A stretch of DNA of 64,000 bases from Actinomycetota bacterium (GTDB lineage: Bacteria > Actinomycetota > Actinomycetes > Mycobacteriales > Pseudonocardiaceae). The DNA is taken from the NCBI GenBank assembly GCA_021324675.1, contig JAJPIR010000084.1, forward strand, positions 1 through 64,000. The letters are read 5' to 3'. Of the stretch, positions 19,663 to 30,092 are shown in pieces (position 1 is the first letter of the stretch; each line of letters begins with the position of its first letter). The notes below the pieces were generated by a model, which was given only the letters and a program-made list of their open reading frames with translations, was not told the origin of the DNA and searched no databases. The position numbers were made by a program, and so were the translations under genes.

Positions 19663-22401
19663 GTGGAGGACAGCGAGCGGCCGGTGGACATAGACAAGCG
19701 CAGGTCTTTGCTCGCTTGGCCGAGCGGCTACGCACGCGTCTTGAGGTGGGCACGGATGAGCAACGAAGACTTCCGCGACTTGGCTGAAAGCTTGTTCGCC
19801 CTAAGCCGACTTCCGGATATTGAGCTAGGGATGACAGTAAACGGCGATCGATGGACTTCTGACGCATACGGTCCTCTTAGTTGTTCGTGGACTAGACCTG
19901 ATGGCGAGCGCTGGACACTTGACGCAAACGGCAGAACGTTCACTGTGAGTAACGATCGCGAGACAGTACCGTCTATCGCTTTTGGAAGCGATGCTTGTCT
20001 TGAAGAGTTCGTGAGGGTGGAGCCCCTTCCACTGAAGGTTGAGCCACAACTTCTGGAGAGTGCGCTTCCGACGGCTAAGACCACGGAGACGGTCAGCCGG
20101 GATGTGGTAATTGGCGCTGATCGGAAAACTGGCAAGCCTGTAGCGTTGCCATACAAAGCGCGGGTTTTACATACGGCGATTGTTGCTAATACGGGCGCCG
20201 GTAAGTCTACGCTGCTGAGCAATTTAATATCAGCGGACTTGCGAGCCGGAACACCAGCGATGGTCATTGATCCACATGGTGATCTCGCTCATCAGGTGAT
20301 TGGTTCTGCGTCGGCTAAAGATGCGCAACGAATTATCCACCTCGATCCTTCTTGTAATCCTGTTTTTGGGTTAAATCTCCTTACTTGTTCCGATCCAAGT
20401 AATCATCGACAAGTTACTGGCGCCGTCAACAGTGTCATTGCAACGCTCAAAACACTGTATAAACAAGCGGACCAGTTCGTACCGCGACTAGAAAAATATA
20501 TCGATTTAGCCGCGCGGACCGTTATCCCAAACGGCTTAACGTTGCCGGACGTGCCGAGAGTGCTTATTTCTGATGAGTTCCGCCGATCTTGCCTTAGGAA
20601 TATTGCAGATACTGCGGTGCGGCACGCTTTGAATGAGCGGTGGATTCAGTACGATCAGCTCCGCACGCCCGAGCAGATGCAGCATATCGAAGCGGTTGGT
20701 AACCGACTTGATCGCTTATTTGCGGATGAGACTATAAGCCAGATGGCTGGCAGTCCTGAAACGACGGTTCCGTTTGAGGAGATCTTGTACGGCAACAAGC
20801 TCTTGATCTTTAGTTTGTCGTCTTCGCAAGACGTCGATGACGAATGGTTTGACCTCATTGGGGCAATGGTGCTATGTGTGTTTGCGAGAGGAGTCTTCGC
20901 CCGTCATAAGGCTGGGGTAAAGCCAGACCGGGTCCATCTCTATATTGACGAATACGAACGGTTTGCTACCACTACTACAGGGAAGATGCTCACCCAGGGA
21001 CGAAAGTTTGGGGTCGGCTTTACGTTTGCCTACCAAAATTTGAGTCAAGTAACCGACCCGAAGGTTCGCGGTGCTGTTCGAGGTGCGCGTACGCTTATCG
21101 TCGGCCGCGTATCTCGACCAGATGCCGATGAAGTCGCTGGCGAGTTCCCGTTTGAGGGGACACCGGAGTGGACGGACTGGGTGAAACACCCAACAGAAAC
21201 TGTTGACAAGAAGATAGTGGTAGCATCACCCATTACGTGGTTGTGTACCGTTGGTCACAGCGATCCGCGTGTGATTGCGGCCAGGGATATCCTATTTAGG
21301 GTTCAGTATCGTGGTGAGGGGTTGTTATCGTTGTATCGACCGGAAATGGATCCCGTACCAATTCAAATGGAGGAAGATGATCCTGAATATGTTTTGGTGA
21401 ATAAACTCCTCGCGGACGTTATGAAGGGGTTCACCCCCGCCGTCCTGCGAGCCCGGCTTCTTGAGGTACTGTATCAATTTACGAGTCCCCTCCGTGAGTT
21501 CGACGGGGGAGGACGACGTGGGGATCCGCAGTCGAGTGCTTCTTGTGTACGGCACAATGTGTTAGGAATGTCAAACGGAAACAAAAGCGACATGAAAGCG
21601 TTAGGAGAGTGGCTGGATCTGCATCTTAACGCGAGGTACAAGAAGGCATTTCTAGATGGCATTGAACCGAGTCTATTGCCGCCGTGCAGACCGGCACCCC
21701 CAGACGAGTGGTTTCGACACAGGACCAGCGTTGACGAAGACCACAATTGTGGCAAGCTGCATGTTTACTCAAATATGTTTTACAGAAATCCCTACAGTGT
21801 CGCGGATGTGTTTAGTGATGCCGACACCACCTTGGCATACGTGGCCGGAAATATTAGCAAGGAAAAGCCCAAATATGATGGCTGGGTTCGTTCGTGGGAA
21901 GCCACAGAGCAGAGACGCCGCGACACGATCGAGCATTATCGTCATGAAATCGCCATTTTACGCCGTCGTATGCGTTGTGTTGTACTGCTGTGCGAGGGTC
22001 TTGCGGAACATCCCATCTGGGAGAATTCGGGTGAGCAGATCCCGAAACGCTTCCATGTCGTTCACCCGAAGCAGCCAGAGCAAGATGCTCGGAATAAGTT
22101 CGCGGGTAGACTCGTCAACCCTGGTGACCCCGATGACCCTGATGATCAATGGATCGCGCATGTAAGGCTTCCAAGTGGTGCTCATCATGAGGTAACGCTC
22201 GCACCTCCAACTACGGACGCAGTGGATTTGTCACAAGTCGAAGCGGTAAGGGATCGCCAAAAGAAGTATGCGGCAAAACCTCGCCCGCGGCTTCAGATGA
22301 TGTCAGCTGGAAAGTCGATTGGCTCACCGCCTCACGACGACAAACCACCGTCTCCACCTGATGAACCACCGCCTATCGGGCGTCGAAGCCCGAAAAAGTA
22401 G
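19663..22401 (+). CDS. VirD4/TraG-HerA-like coupling ATPase
   Basis: Walker A VANTGAGKSTLLSNLI, AMVIDPHGDLAHQVI, VHLYIDEYERFATTTTGKMLTQGRKFGVGFTFAYQNLSQ; start may be at 19756. Confidence 0.8.
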   Translation: MEDSERPVDIDKRRSLLAWPSGYARVLRWARMSNEDFRDLAESLFALSRLPDIELGMTVNGDRWTSDAYGPLSCSWTRPDGERWTLDANGRTFTVSNDRETVPSIAFGSDACLEEFVRVEPLPLKVEPQLLESALPTAKTTETVSRDVVIGADRKTGKPVALPYKARVLHTAIVANTGAGKSTLLSNLISADLRAGTPAMVIDPHGDLAHQVIGSASAKDAQRIIHLDPSCNPVFGLNLLTCSDPSNHRQVTGAVNSVIATLKTLYKQADQFVPRLEKYIDLAARTVIPNGLTLPDVPRVLISDEFRRSCLRNIADTAVRHALNERWIQYDQLRTPEQMQHIEAVGNRLDRLFADETISQMAGSPETTVPFEEILYGNKLLIFSLSSSQDVDDEWFDLIGAMVLCVFARGVFARHKAGVKPDRVHLYIDEYERFATTTTGKMLTQGRKFGVGFTFAYQNLSQVTDPKVRGAVRGARTLIVGRVSRPDADEVAGEFPFEGTPEWTDWVKHPTETVDKKIVVASPITWLCTVGHSDPRVIAARDILFRVQYRGEGLLSLYRPEMDPVPIQMEEDDPEYVLVNKLLADVMKGFTPAVLRARLLEVLYQFTSPLREFDGGGRRGDPQSSASCVRHNVLGMSNGNKSDMKALGEWLDLHLNARYKKAFLDGIEPSLLPPCRPAPPDEWFRHRTSVDEDHNCGKLHVYSNMFYRNPYSVADVFSDADTTLAYVAGNISKEKPKYDGWVRSWEATEQRRRDTIEHYRHEIAILRRRMRCVVLLCEGLAEHPIWENSGEQIPKRFHVVHPKQPEQDARNKFAGRLVNPGDPDDPDDQWIAHVRLPSGAHHEVTLAPPTTDAVDLSQVEAVRDRQKKYAAKPRPRLQMMSAGKSIGSPPHDDKPPSPPDEPPPIGRRSPKK

Positions 22402-22440
22402 TCGCCATTTCTTACGCGATTCTCATAGTGTTCTGTTATC

Positions 22441-23415
22441 ATGAATCCTTCAGAAGAATCACACAGCATGGCACTGACCCACATGACCGGCACACGTATT
22501 ATGCTCACCGAGGCTGATGAAACAGTCCTTCGCGCGTTAGCGCGGTTTCACTATCTCAAAGCAAACCAGGTTAGCCGATTGCTGTATCCCAAGTTATCGG
22601 ATAACGATCGCTATGCCCAGCGTCGGCTGAAACGGTTGACGGACGCTGACTATGTGCTCAGGCTGCGAGCACTTCCAACACCCCGATACGGCCAGCCGCC
22701 GCATGTGTTTACGCTTGCCACACATGGTCGACAGCATCTCGTGGCGCTGGGTGTGCCAGTACGACCGTACTTCCGGCCGTCTGAGGAGGCTCGGGCTGCC
22801 GAGAACAATCCGCTCATGACTCACCGGTTGGCAGCGATTGACGTGCTGATCGCCGCAGACTGTCTGTGTCGCGATTACCCAGTGACCTGTCCGCGGATGC
22901 TTACCGAACGGGACTTAAAGCAGGCGCCCATACGAGTCGAGGTGCCACCTGCACCGCACGCAACGACTGAGATCCGCCGACGCACCGCAGTGATCCCTGA
23001 CGCCTGGTTCCAACTGCGCGTCGCAGATGAGGCGCCAGTGTCGATTGCGCTGGAACTTGATCGAGGGACTGAGGATCAGATGGTCTGGCGCCAGAAGGTC
23101 GCAGCGCTTGCTGTCTGGGCAGTTGGTCCGTACCGAGACGCCTTTGCCACGGACAACCTCACCATTGCAGTTGTGTGTCCGGACGCGACGCGCCGAGGCG
23201 TGTTAGCCGGCTGGACGATGCGCGAGCTTACGGGGCGTGGGCAGGAGAACCTTGCCGATATCTTCTTGTTCACCGCTGAGTCACCGGTTGCGACAAGCCC
23301 GTCGGTATTTTTCTTCGGACACCACTGGCATCTGCCATACGAGGCCAGTCCGGAGGCGCTGCTTGATCAGCCACCGGATGCTGCCAGTACGGAGACGCCG
23401 ATCTTTGCGACATGA
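22441..23415 (+). CDS. replication-relaxation family protein (MOBC-type relaxase candidate)
   Basis: winged-helix N-terminus (LTEADETVLRALARFHYLKANQVSRLLYP), PD-(D/E)xK-like PDAWF...ALELDRGTE; between two coupling ATPases. Confidence 0.7.
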   Translation: MNPSEESHSMALTHMTGTRIMLTEADETVLRALARFHYLKANQVSRLLYPKLSDNDRYAQRRLKRLTDADYVLRLRALPTPRYGQPPHVFTLATHGRQHLVALGVPVRPYFRPSEEARAAENNPLMTHRLAAIDVLIAADCLCRDYPVTCPRMLTERDLKQAPIRVEVPPAPHATTEIRRRTAVIPDAWFQLRVADEAPVSIALELDRGTEDQMVWRQKVAALAVWAVGPYRDAFATDNLTIAVVCPDATRRGVLAGWTMRELTGRGQENLADIFLFTAESPVATSPSVFFFGHHWHLPYEASPEALLDQPPDAASTETPIFAT

Positions 23416-24839
23416 GGTGGTTTACCCGCGGTCCCAGTATCCGGCTTGGTACAAGCCGGTTTTTTCTTTTTGGTAGGCGGACGCTTGCCATTAGTCCAAC
23501 GGAGGCGCGTGCTCACATCCACGTCCTGGGCAAGACTGGCTCAGGCAAGTCGTACTTTCTCGCAGGCTTGTTTCTCTCCCTCTTTGCTGCCGGTCTCCCG
23601 GCAACGCTTATTGATCCGCATGGGGATCTTGCGGAGCTCGTGTTGGCTCACCTGATCCAGCAAGGTCTCTTCGCGAACAAGGCTTCGTATGAGCGGCTCA
23701 TCTACCTTGACCTGCCAGCTGCTGCAGCGACGGAGCGCTACTTGCCGTTCAACTATCTTGCCCAACCCTACGACGACCACGCGATGGCCGAACTTGTTGC
23801 TGAGGCAGCCCGCCGAGCGTGGCCGGAGCTGGCAACCGGTGCACCGACCTTTGAGAACATCCTCAAACATTCAGTGATCGCGCTTCGGCAGAACAATCTC
23901 CCGTTGACCAAGCTTGCCGATCTGTTAACCGATGGCCAGTTTCGCAACAGCGTATTGGCTAACGTCACCGATTCCCAGGTGGTACGGTTTTTCCATCTAC
24001 GGATGGATCAGTGGGGCCGGGATGCACCGTTAATGCGAGAGTCAACGCTCAACCGCGCAGATCTGTTGACCCTCTCGCCGGTGCTCCGTTACAGCCTTGG
24101 CAGTGAGCAAAACCTGCTGTCCTTTCGCGACGTCATCGACAGCGGCACGTCTCTGATCGTCAACCTGGCGCTGCCACATCACGATGCCCGACGCCTGTTC
24201 GGCTGTTTGCTCACGGTTGGCATGGAGAGTGCCGCTTTGGCACGAGCAACCGCTCATCCGGCGAGTCGTCGGCTATCCCATCACCTGATCCTTGATGAGT
24301 TCAGCCAGTTCACGGCGCAATCAGAGCAAGCGCTTACCCGCATGCTGTCTGAGACCCGCAAATACGGCCTCTTTTGCGTCATGGCCCATCAGAACTGGTC
24401 GCAAGCCAGTGACCGGCTGCGAGGGGCGCTCCAGAACGTCGGCATCGAAGTGATCCTCAAGGCAGGCCGGATAGATGCGGAGTACTCGGCGCGCATCCTC
24501 GGCAGTGTGGACCCGATGACAGTCAAGCACGTGGTCCAAGATGAGGCAGCCGTTGAGCGTACGCACCCGACGTATCTGTCGCTCCCTGAGCAGTGGGAGC
24601 GGCAGGTGCAGGCTATCCAGCGCCTCAAAGTCGGTGAGGCCTTTATCCGGCTTGCCGATGACTCCGTGCACAAAGTCACAACACCGGCGCTGCCCACGCT
24701 GACCACTCGTCCAGAGCAACTGGAGGCAGTGCGAGCTGCGTACCTGGATCGCTACTTCGTCCCAGGTGAAGCACCACAGCCGGCACCGCACGCCGTGCCA
24801 ACGGCAACACCAATGATCAGTCGCCGACCTCCGAGGTGA
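23412..24839 (+). CDS. second VirD4/TraG-HerA-like ATPase
   Basis: HIHVLGKTGSGKSYFLAGLFLSL, LIDPHGDLAELV, LILDEFSQF, CVMAHQNWSQ. Confidence 0.85.
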   Translation: MRWFTRGPSIRLGTSRFFLFGRRTLAISPTEARAHIHVLGKTGSGKSYFLAGLFLSLFAAGLPATLIDPHGDLAELVLAHLIQQGLFANKASYERLIYLDLPAAAATERYLPFNYLAQPYDDHAMAELVAEAARRAWPELATGAPTFENILKHSVIALRQNNLPLTKLADLLTDGQFRNSVLANVTDSQVVRFFHLRMDQWGRDAPLMRESTLNRADLLTLSPVLRYSLGSEQNLLSFRDVIDSGTSLIVNLALPHHDARRLFGCLLTVGMESAALARATAHPASRRLSHHLILDEFSQFTAQSEQALTRMLSETRKYGLFCVMAHQNWSQASDRLRGALQNVGIEVILKAGRIDAEYSARILGSVDPMTVKHVVQDEAAVERTHPTYLSLPEQWERQVQAIQRLKVGEAFIRLADDSVHKVTTPALPTLTTRPEQLEAVRAAYLDRYFVPGEAPQPAPHAVPTATPMISRRPPR

Positions 24840-25104
24840 CTCTTCGCTTCTGCGAGCGCCTGCGCGGTCTCGAAGCATACCATTTGCTGATACGGTAGTG
24901 ACCATAGAGCATCAGCAGGATGACGATCTCGATGATGCTGATTTCACCCCACGCGGACAGAGGTAATTGACTAACAGCCTGCCAGGGCGGTATCTGCGAA
25001 TTGGCGGCGAAGAGGAAAAAGATGGGGAGCAATAGCCAGGCTCCATAAAATTGCATGCCATTGCGCGTGAATAAGTAATCAAGGAAGGTGTGGGTCGTAG
25101 CCAT
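24817..25104 (-). CDS. small membrane protein
   Basis: two hydrophobic segments, basic C-terminus. Confidence 0.5.
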   Translation of the reverse strand: MATTHTFLDYLFTRNGMQFYGAWLLLPIFFLFAANSQIPPWQAVSQLPLSAWGEISIIEIVILLMLYGHYRISKWYASRPRRRSQKRRVTSEVGD

Positions 25105-25166
25105 ACTAGAGATATAGTATAGGCGAAGCGGGCGGCTAAAGTAAAGGTGTACCATCGCAGATTTGA

Positions 25167-25670
25167 TTACCTATCAGGCAGCGGCGCGGGTTCGAAGATG
25201 GGCGCAAAACACTCGCCCAGTGGCGCCAATCCGATCCCCAGCTTAACGAACATCGCGCCTAGGTTATTCCGTACCTGAGCCATGCTACGGCCCGTAAGTA
25301 CGACATCGATAGCGTCTTTCAAATCCTTGTCTGGGATTCTCAGATCCGCCGCTGAGGCTCCGCAATTGAGCACTTTCTGAGCATCGTCGCGAGTGATGAT
25401 CGGCGGTGAAAGATTGATACTGGGCGATTGCCTATTTCCAGAGTTGTTACCCGAAAGAGATGCTGATGACCCGCTCGTTTGATCAGGCGAGAAATCCGGA
25501 GTGGGAGGTGGTTGTGGATCATCGGTAGATCTCGCCAAGACAGGGGCAGTGACCGATACTGTCGCCGCATTGATAGGTGATGCTCCCAGGCAAATGATCA
25601 ATCCACAACTGAGGAGAACTGTCCCGGAAGCAACAGTCACAGGTAGTCGCTTCTGGAGGGGTTTACGCAC
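25167..25670 (-). CDS. secreted hypothetical protein
   Basis: signal peptide MRKPLQKRLPVTVASGTVLLSCGLIICLGASPINAAT then Pro/Ser-rich linker. Confidence 0.6.
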   Translation of the reverse strand: MRKPLQKRLPVTVASGTVLLSCGLIICLGASPINAATVSVTAPVLARSTDDPQPPPTPDFSPDQTSGSSASLSGNNSGNRQSPSINLSPPIITRDDAQKVLNCGASAADLRIPDKDLKDAIDVVLTGRSMAQVRNNLGAMFVKLGIGLAPLGECFAPIFEPAPLPDR

Positions 25671-26261
25671 AGTAGGTCACTCCCCACGCCCGTCTGTTGA
25701 CGGGTTCCGTGCCGGTGCCTGTGCTGTTTAGAGCAACCGCCGGCTGTGGTTACTACACTGAGGTATCGGGCGCAGTAGGGATGCGGTTACACGCGCCTGA
25801 GCAAGAGATGAAGACATCGAACGCCGAAGCCAATGACGCGCTGGCTTTGCTGGTATGTAGATGGATGCGCGCACGAAGCAATCCCGGTATTACCACAGAG
25901 GGTGAACCGGCGAGAGCCCAGGGTAACTTCAGCGGGCACCGGCCATCCGATTGCTTCTGCTTGTGGCACTCTTGGAGGCGTCACTGGTCACGGTCACCGT
26001 GGCGGCAGGCGCACCGAGCATCATCACGGGTTTGGTGAGTGGCGCTGTCGGGATGTTAGTCGACCGTGTATTTATGAGGATCGTTCGCCCAATTCCTGTT
26101 GTCGTCTCCCGAGTGAAGGGCAACCTAGCCTAAAGGGCTTCCGATGGCCGCGATTACGAAATGGATCAATTGCTGATAGACGCAAATATGATGCTAGGGG
26201 AGTATGGTGTCAGTATAGGTAGCTCAGAAAGAGCTGCACCGACCTGCGAAGGAAGTAAATC

Positions 26262-26435
26262 GTGGACGGCTATAGCCCAAGCTTCGGCGACGGACCGCCG
26301 GAGATAGGCCCGGAGAAGCCCTTCAACCCGGAAGGTGACACCATCTTTGATCGCTCTTCACCCCCGCCTCCTCCTGGGCAGTACCCACCAGATTACAGAG
26401 AAGGTAACCGCGGTGGCCCCGAACGTCGAGGGTAG
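26262..26435 (+). CDS. 57-aa proline-rich microprotein (below ORF-track cutoff)
   Basis: GTG start after gaaggaag; MDGYSPSFGDGPPEIGPEKPFNPEGDTIFDRSSPPPPPGQYPPDYREGNRGGPERRG, then a terminator-like hairpin. Confidence 0.5.
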   Translation: MDGYSPSFGDGPPEIGPEKPFNPEGDTIFDRSSPPPPPGQYPPDYREGNRGGPERRG

Positions 26436-26452
26436 CTCGATCGTGGTGCCTA

Positions 26453-26482
26453 TAGGGGCTGCTCTTCGGAGCGGCCCCTTTC
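26453..26482. terminator. hairpin between convergent genes
   Basis: aggggctgctc-ttcg-gagcggcccct. Confidence 0.55.
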
Positions 26483-26484
26483 GC

Positions 26485-27144
26485 TTAGGCTTGAGAAGCC
26501 TGCGCGCAGTGGACCGCAAGCATATACGCGTCGTCTGCTATCAGTTTTCTTGAAAACATGGCAAATAGTAGATCATCAGCGTTTGTAGTGCGTTGTTGCC
26601 CATCGGTGGGATCAATGAACCAGAACTGTTCATGCTGCAATCCGTTTACGACTACCGTATGTCCGGCATACACATCTCCTTGAGACTGGAACAGGCCAGC
26701 GTGGCAAAGGGAGAGTATAAATGGTCTCTTGTGGTAGATCATATCTTTGAGCAGAGACAGGGTTGGGCGGACGATCTGATAGTTGACGCCTCCCTTCACA
26801 GCGTCACCGATCGCGCGTAGCATCTTGACAAATTCACGATCGCGCAGCATCTGTCGTTGATCCTCAAGGTGCTGAATCAATCGATATCCCGACAAGTCGG
26901 TGTCGCGATGGGGATCAAATAGTGCGAGATTAAAGCCAAAGCACGTGGCGCGAAGCCCTTTTATGACTGCGAACCTTGCCAGTTCGGTGAGGTAAGCAGT
27001 ACCTTCGCTTGGTGCGTGCGTCAAAAATTCCTCGATCTCACCTTGAGATACGTGCACGCCGTAATACCGAAAGAGCATCCGCAAGCAGGTCGTAGCACAA
27101 GCATAAGGCGTGTCTTGTCTGATAGGCGTGACCGGAATGATCAT
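26485..27144 (-). CDS. stand-alone C39-like cysteine peptidase
   Basis: QDTPYACATTCLRMLFRYYG, GHTVVVNG, FIDPTDG catalytic triad pattern. Confidence 0.7.
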   Translation of the reverse strand: MIIPVTPIRQDTPYACATTCLRMLFRYYGVHVSQGEIEEFLTHAPSEGTAYLTELARFAVIKGLRATCFGFNLALFDPHRDTDLSGYRLIQHLEDQRQMLRDREFVKMLRAIGDAVKGGVNYQIVRPTLSLLKDMIYHKRPFILSLCHAGLFQSQGDVYAGHTVVVNGLQHEQFWFIDPTDGQQRTTNADDLLFAMFSRKLIADDAYMLAVHCAQASQA

Positions 27145-27315
27145 AGAATGACGGTAGGTCCGACGGTGAACGACCGGCGTTTGCATCCCACGCTGCTTAT
27201 AACACATTACGTGCAATATGGCAATGAGAAACGCATGTGAACGACGCCTGTTCCGAGTCTTTTCTTCGACTCAGCTCTTGTACCTGACGCCCTGAGCTTC
27301 ACACAGCCGTCCTCC

Positions 27316-27455
27316 CCGTCAAGGGGTGACAGAACTTCCCGGCTGCCCTTCGGGCCGCTGACGCTCAGCCGATAACTGCTGCCCCTTATCCCTTGACGGC
27401 GAGCCTCTGCGGCCGTGTTTGCGGCGCAATGCGGTGGCGGGTGGTGCTCGCCACC
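27316..27455 (+). promoter_or_regulatory. structured leader, copy A (upstream of ssb)
   Basis: stem 27316-27325/27390-27399, GAGCCTCT, hairpin 27433-27455. Confidence 0.65.
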
Positions 27456-27515
27456 AAGCGTATTCCGGGCATCAGGCCTAACGAGACGGCTTGGCACACA
27501 AAGGAAGGCACGACG

Positions 27516-27938
27516 ATGTACGACAACATGGTGACCCTGATCGGGAACCTCACCGCAGATCCTGAATTGCGATACACCCCGTCTGGAGCGGCAGTTGCCA
27601 ACTTCACCGTGGCGCAAACCCCGCGAATCTTTGATCGGGTGTCCGGTGAGTGGCGAGATGGCGAGACGTTGTTTCTCCGCTGTGTCGTGTGGCGTGAGAC
27701 GGCTGAGCACCTGACGGAATCGGCAGGCAGAGGCGCACGGGTGATCGTGGTCGGCAAGCTCAAGCAGCGATCGTTTGACGTGGAGGACGGGGAGCGGCGC
27801 ACGGTCATTGAGCTTCATGCAGATGAGGTAGCGATTTCTCTGCGGTATGCGACGGCAGAAGTCACCAAGGTAACGCGTGCCCAGGGTGGAGGAGAGGGTC
27901 AGCAGAGGAGCAGTACAAACGACGAACCGCCGTTCTGA
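27516..27938 (+). CDS. ssb: single-stranded DNA-binding protein
   Basis: [39 protein letters not shown] aaggaagg. Confidence 0.93.
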   Translation: MYDNMVTLIGNLTADPELRYTPSGAAVANFTVAQTPRIFDRVSGEWRDGETLFLRCVVWRETAEHLTESAGRGARVIVVGKLKQRSFDVEDGERRTVIELHADEVAISLRYATAEVTKVTRAQGGGEGQQRSSTNDEPPF

Positions 27939-27946
27939 TTCCCTAA

Positions 27947-27989
27947 AGCCTGGGTGGTTCTTCTACAATGAGGAGGGATCACCCAGGCT
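27947..27989 (+). terminator. hairpin after ssb
   Basis: agcctgggtg/cacccaggct perfect 10-bp stem then gtttcg. Confidence 0.5.
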
Positions 27990-28163
27990 GTTTCGCAGAT
28001 ACTAGCGCGCGACGTGGTGTTTCATCAAAACGTAGTCGTGCTCCGGCGAAAGGTGTTGATGACGTGCTGTTCTACGGGTGTGAGCCGGGCCGGGCACGCG
28101 GACCGTGCGTCAAATTGACGGCAAAGAGAATCTTTGGTATAAGAAAGCCGAGGGAAAAACGCT

Positions 28164-28928
28164 ATGAGCGAGAACGATTCGTCTTGGACCGATGATATAC
28201 CATTATTCGACGGGACATTTCGCTACTACGACAACCTAAAGCGGCCTGTCCGCGGGAAGCTGCATGTCCGTGACGAGCAGGACTGGCCGCTGAAGAAGCG
28301 GCAGGGTATGCGTTCAGTCGTGCTGCTGTATCCCTATGTGACTGAGCCGAATCTCATCCTGAGGGTTGCTCGTGATCCTCAGCGGTACGCCGCTGGCGAA
28401 ATAATCGGTACGAAGGTTGCTGCGTATAGAGAGGTGCTGATTGGCTACGCGGAAGCGTGGTACTACCCAGAGGACAGAGTGCTTGTGCTTCGGGAGTGTT
28501 TCCTCGAGGACTTTGTCTGTGACCTGCCCCTGTTAGAGGACACAAACATAGCACAACTGTGGACAGGATTTGAGCGATGGCTACTGGAGCACTTCCCAGA
28601 CACTGAGTCCCTGGAGACTCCATGGCGGGATCCGCAATGGCAACCGATAGAATATCAGGCCTTTTTGCGAAAGCGGGGCTACCACGAGGGCAAGGCGGGG
28701 ATATACAGAAAATTTGCTCCAGTCAGTAACCTTATTGTTCCGACGGTGCTGACCCATACTACCTGCAAGCTCCGCAACAATCTTGAAGTGCGGGTGCTGG
28801 CCAACCGGCCTGGGTGTCACGGTTTGTCCGTCGCGATCAAGGCGGCCGATGCACTGTCGATGTTGCTCGGGCGACCAGTCAAGCTCGCCGAAGACGCCGA
28901 CGGTGCAGTCCTCCTGGAGGCCGTCTAG
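28164..28928 (+). CDS. hypothetical protein
   Basis: 254-aa ORF with ATG. Confidence 0.65.
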   Translation: MSENDSSWTDDIPLFDGTFRYYDNLKRPVRGKLHVRDEQDWPLKKRQGMRSVVLLYPYVTEPNLILRVARDPQRYAAGEIIGTKVAAYREVLIGYAEAWYYPEDRVLVLRECFLEDFVCDLPLLEDTNIAQLWTGFERWLLEHFPDTESLETPWRDPQWQPIEYQAFLRKRGYHEGKAGIYRKFAPVSNLIVPTVLTHTTCKLRNNLEVRVLANRPGCHGLSVAIKAADALSMLLGRPVKLAEDADGAVLLEAV

Positions 28929-29021
28929 TCCAGCGCCGGAACGAAGGGACATGAACAACGCAGATCACTGCTAGTCCTCATAACGGACTTCGAGGGCTCG
29001 GTTTCACCGGCGCAAAGCGCG

Positions 29022-29117
29022 CTACCGTCGAGCGAGATGCGTCCAACCGTTCTTGCCGTCGTCGACAGGTGCCAGACAACGGGAACATGCGAGATTCTTG
29101 ATATCGATTGCATCCAT
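29022..29117 (-). CDS. 31-aa CxxC micropeptide downstream of leader copy B
   Basis: SD aagaggagc; MDAIDIKNLACSRCLAPVDDGKNGWTHLARR. Confidence 0.4.
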   Translation of the reverse strand: MDAIDIKNLACSRCLAPVDDGKNGWTHLARR

Positions 29118-29151
29118 GGGGATCAGCTCCTCTTGCCGTCACATGCGGTGA

Positions 29152-29281
29152 GCGGGCTCCGTGCCCGCCTCGCCGTTAGGCGGAGCAGATGACCGGCCTC
29201 AGGGACCCAAAATCAAGGGAGGCCGAAGGCCAGCGAGGACGTGTAGCGAAGCGGAGCCCCGCAGCGACCCTTGAATTTGGG
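29152..29281 (-). promoter_or_regulatory. structured leader, copy B
   Basis: stem 29206-29219/29268-29281 (13/14 pairs), hairpin 29152-29168. Confidence 0.55.
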
Positions 29282-29539
29282 ACAAGGCCGTGTCCTACGC
29301 TTGACGGCAAGAGGAGCGAGGAGAGAAGCGACTTCGTTAATCGGTCGTGTGGTGATCTACAGGCTCATAGAAACGCGCTGACATGATTGGCATGGGGATC
29401 GGTTGTAGTCAGTCAACGACAGGGGTCGGCTACTCGAGGTAACGCGATGAGTGTTTTCTGTGACCCTGTGATCTGCTGTTTGGGTGATGGTTGTTGAAGA
29501 TGGAGCGATTTTGGCGCAACGTGAGTATAGGTAAAGACT

Positions 29540-29920
29540 TTGTTTAAGGGGTGTCTCGTGCGCAACAACTTCGGATTGGCATCACTGGTAGTCGGTATTA
29601 CGTGCCTCGTAATTGGGGATTCCATGCCAATCGTAAGTTTTATTGGTGGTTTTCTCGCGATAATTCTGGGGTTTGTCGCGCGTTCTCAGGTCAGGAAGGG
29701 ACGGCGTGATAAGGGCGGCGGAGCGGCAGCGGGGATTACGCTTGGTGCATTAGCCTCGTTCACTTTGTGCTTGACGCTATTCCCTTTCGGACTTGGTATG
29801 GTTTTGGCCATAGTGCCTCTTGTGGTTGTATTGCGGCTCCTAGGTGGGTGGTTGTCGCCGTCTCACGATTCGAACGGCGGGGTTGTTATTGGTTCGGTCT
29901 ACCATGGACCAATGAAGTAG
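29540..29920 (+). CDS. DUF4190-like membrane protein
   Basis: FGLASLVVGITCLV...GGFLAIILGFVARSQVRKGRRDKGGGAAAGITLGALAS. Confidence 0.7.
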   Translation: MFKGCLVRNNFGLASLVVGITCLVIGDSMPIVSFIGGFLAIILGFVARSQVRKGRRDKGGGAAAGITLGALASFTLCLTLFPFGLGMVLAIVPLVVVLRLLGGWLSPSHDSNGGVVIGSVYHGPMK

Positions 29921-30092
29921 GCCTAAGTTCATAGATCACTTTCGCGCAGTAACTGGCCTGTTCAGAAATAAGGACGAATAGGATAGCATCCAGTCGAAAG
30001 TCACGGCGTGTTACTCCGAAATTACGGAGCGCGTTGCTGTCAACAAGAGTACGCCCGTTGTAAGTCGTTAATTCGTTTGTGCATGCCTTCTG

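Noticed and set aside
27207-27818. minus-strand ORFs over ssb
   Set aside because: Antisense to a clear SSB gene and its leader.
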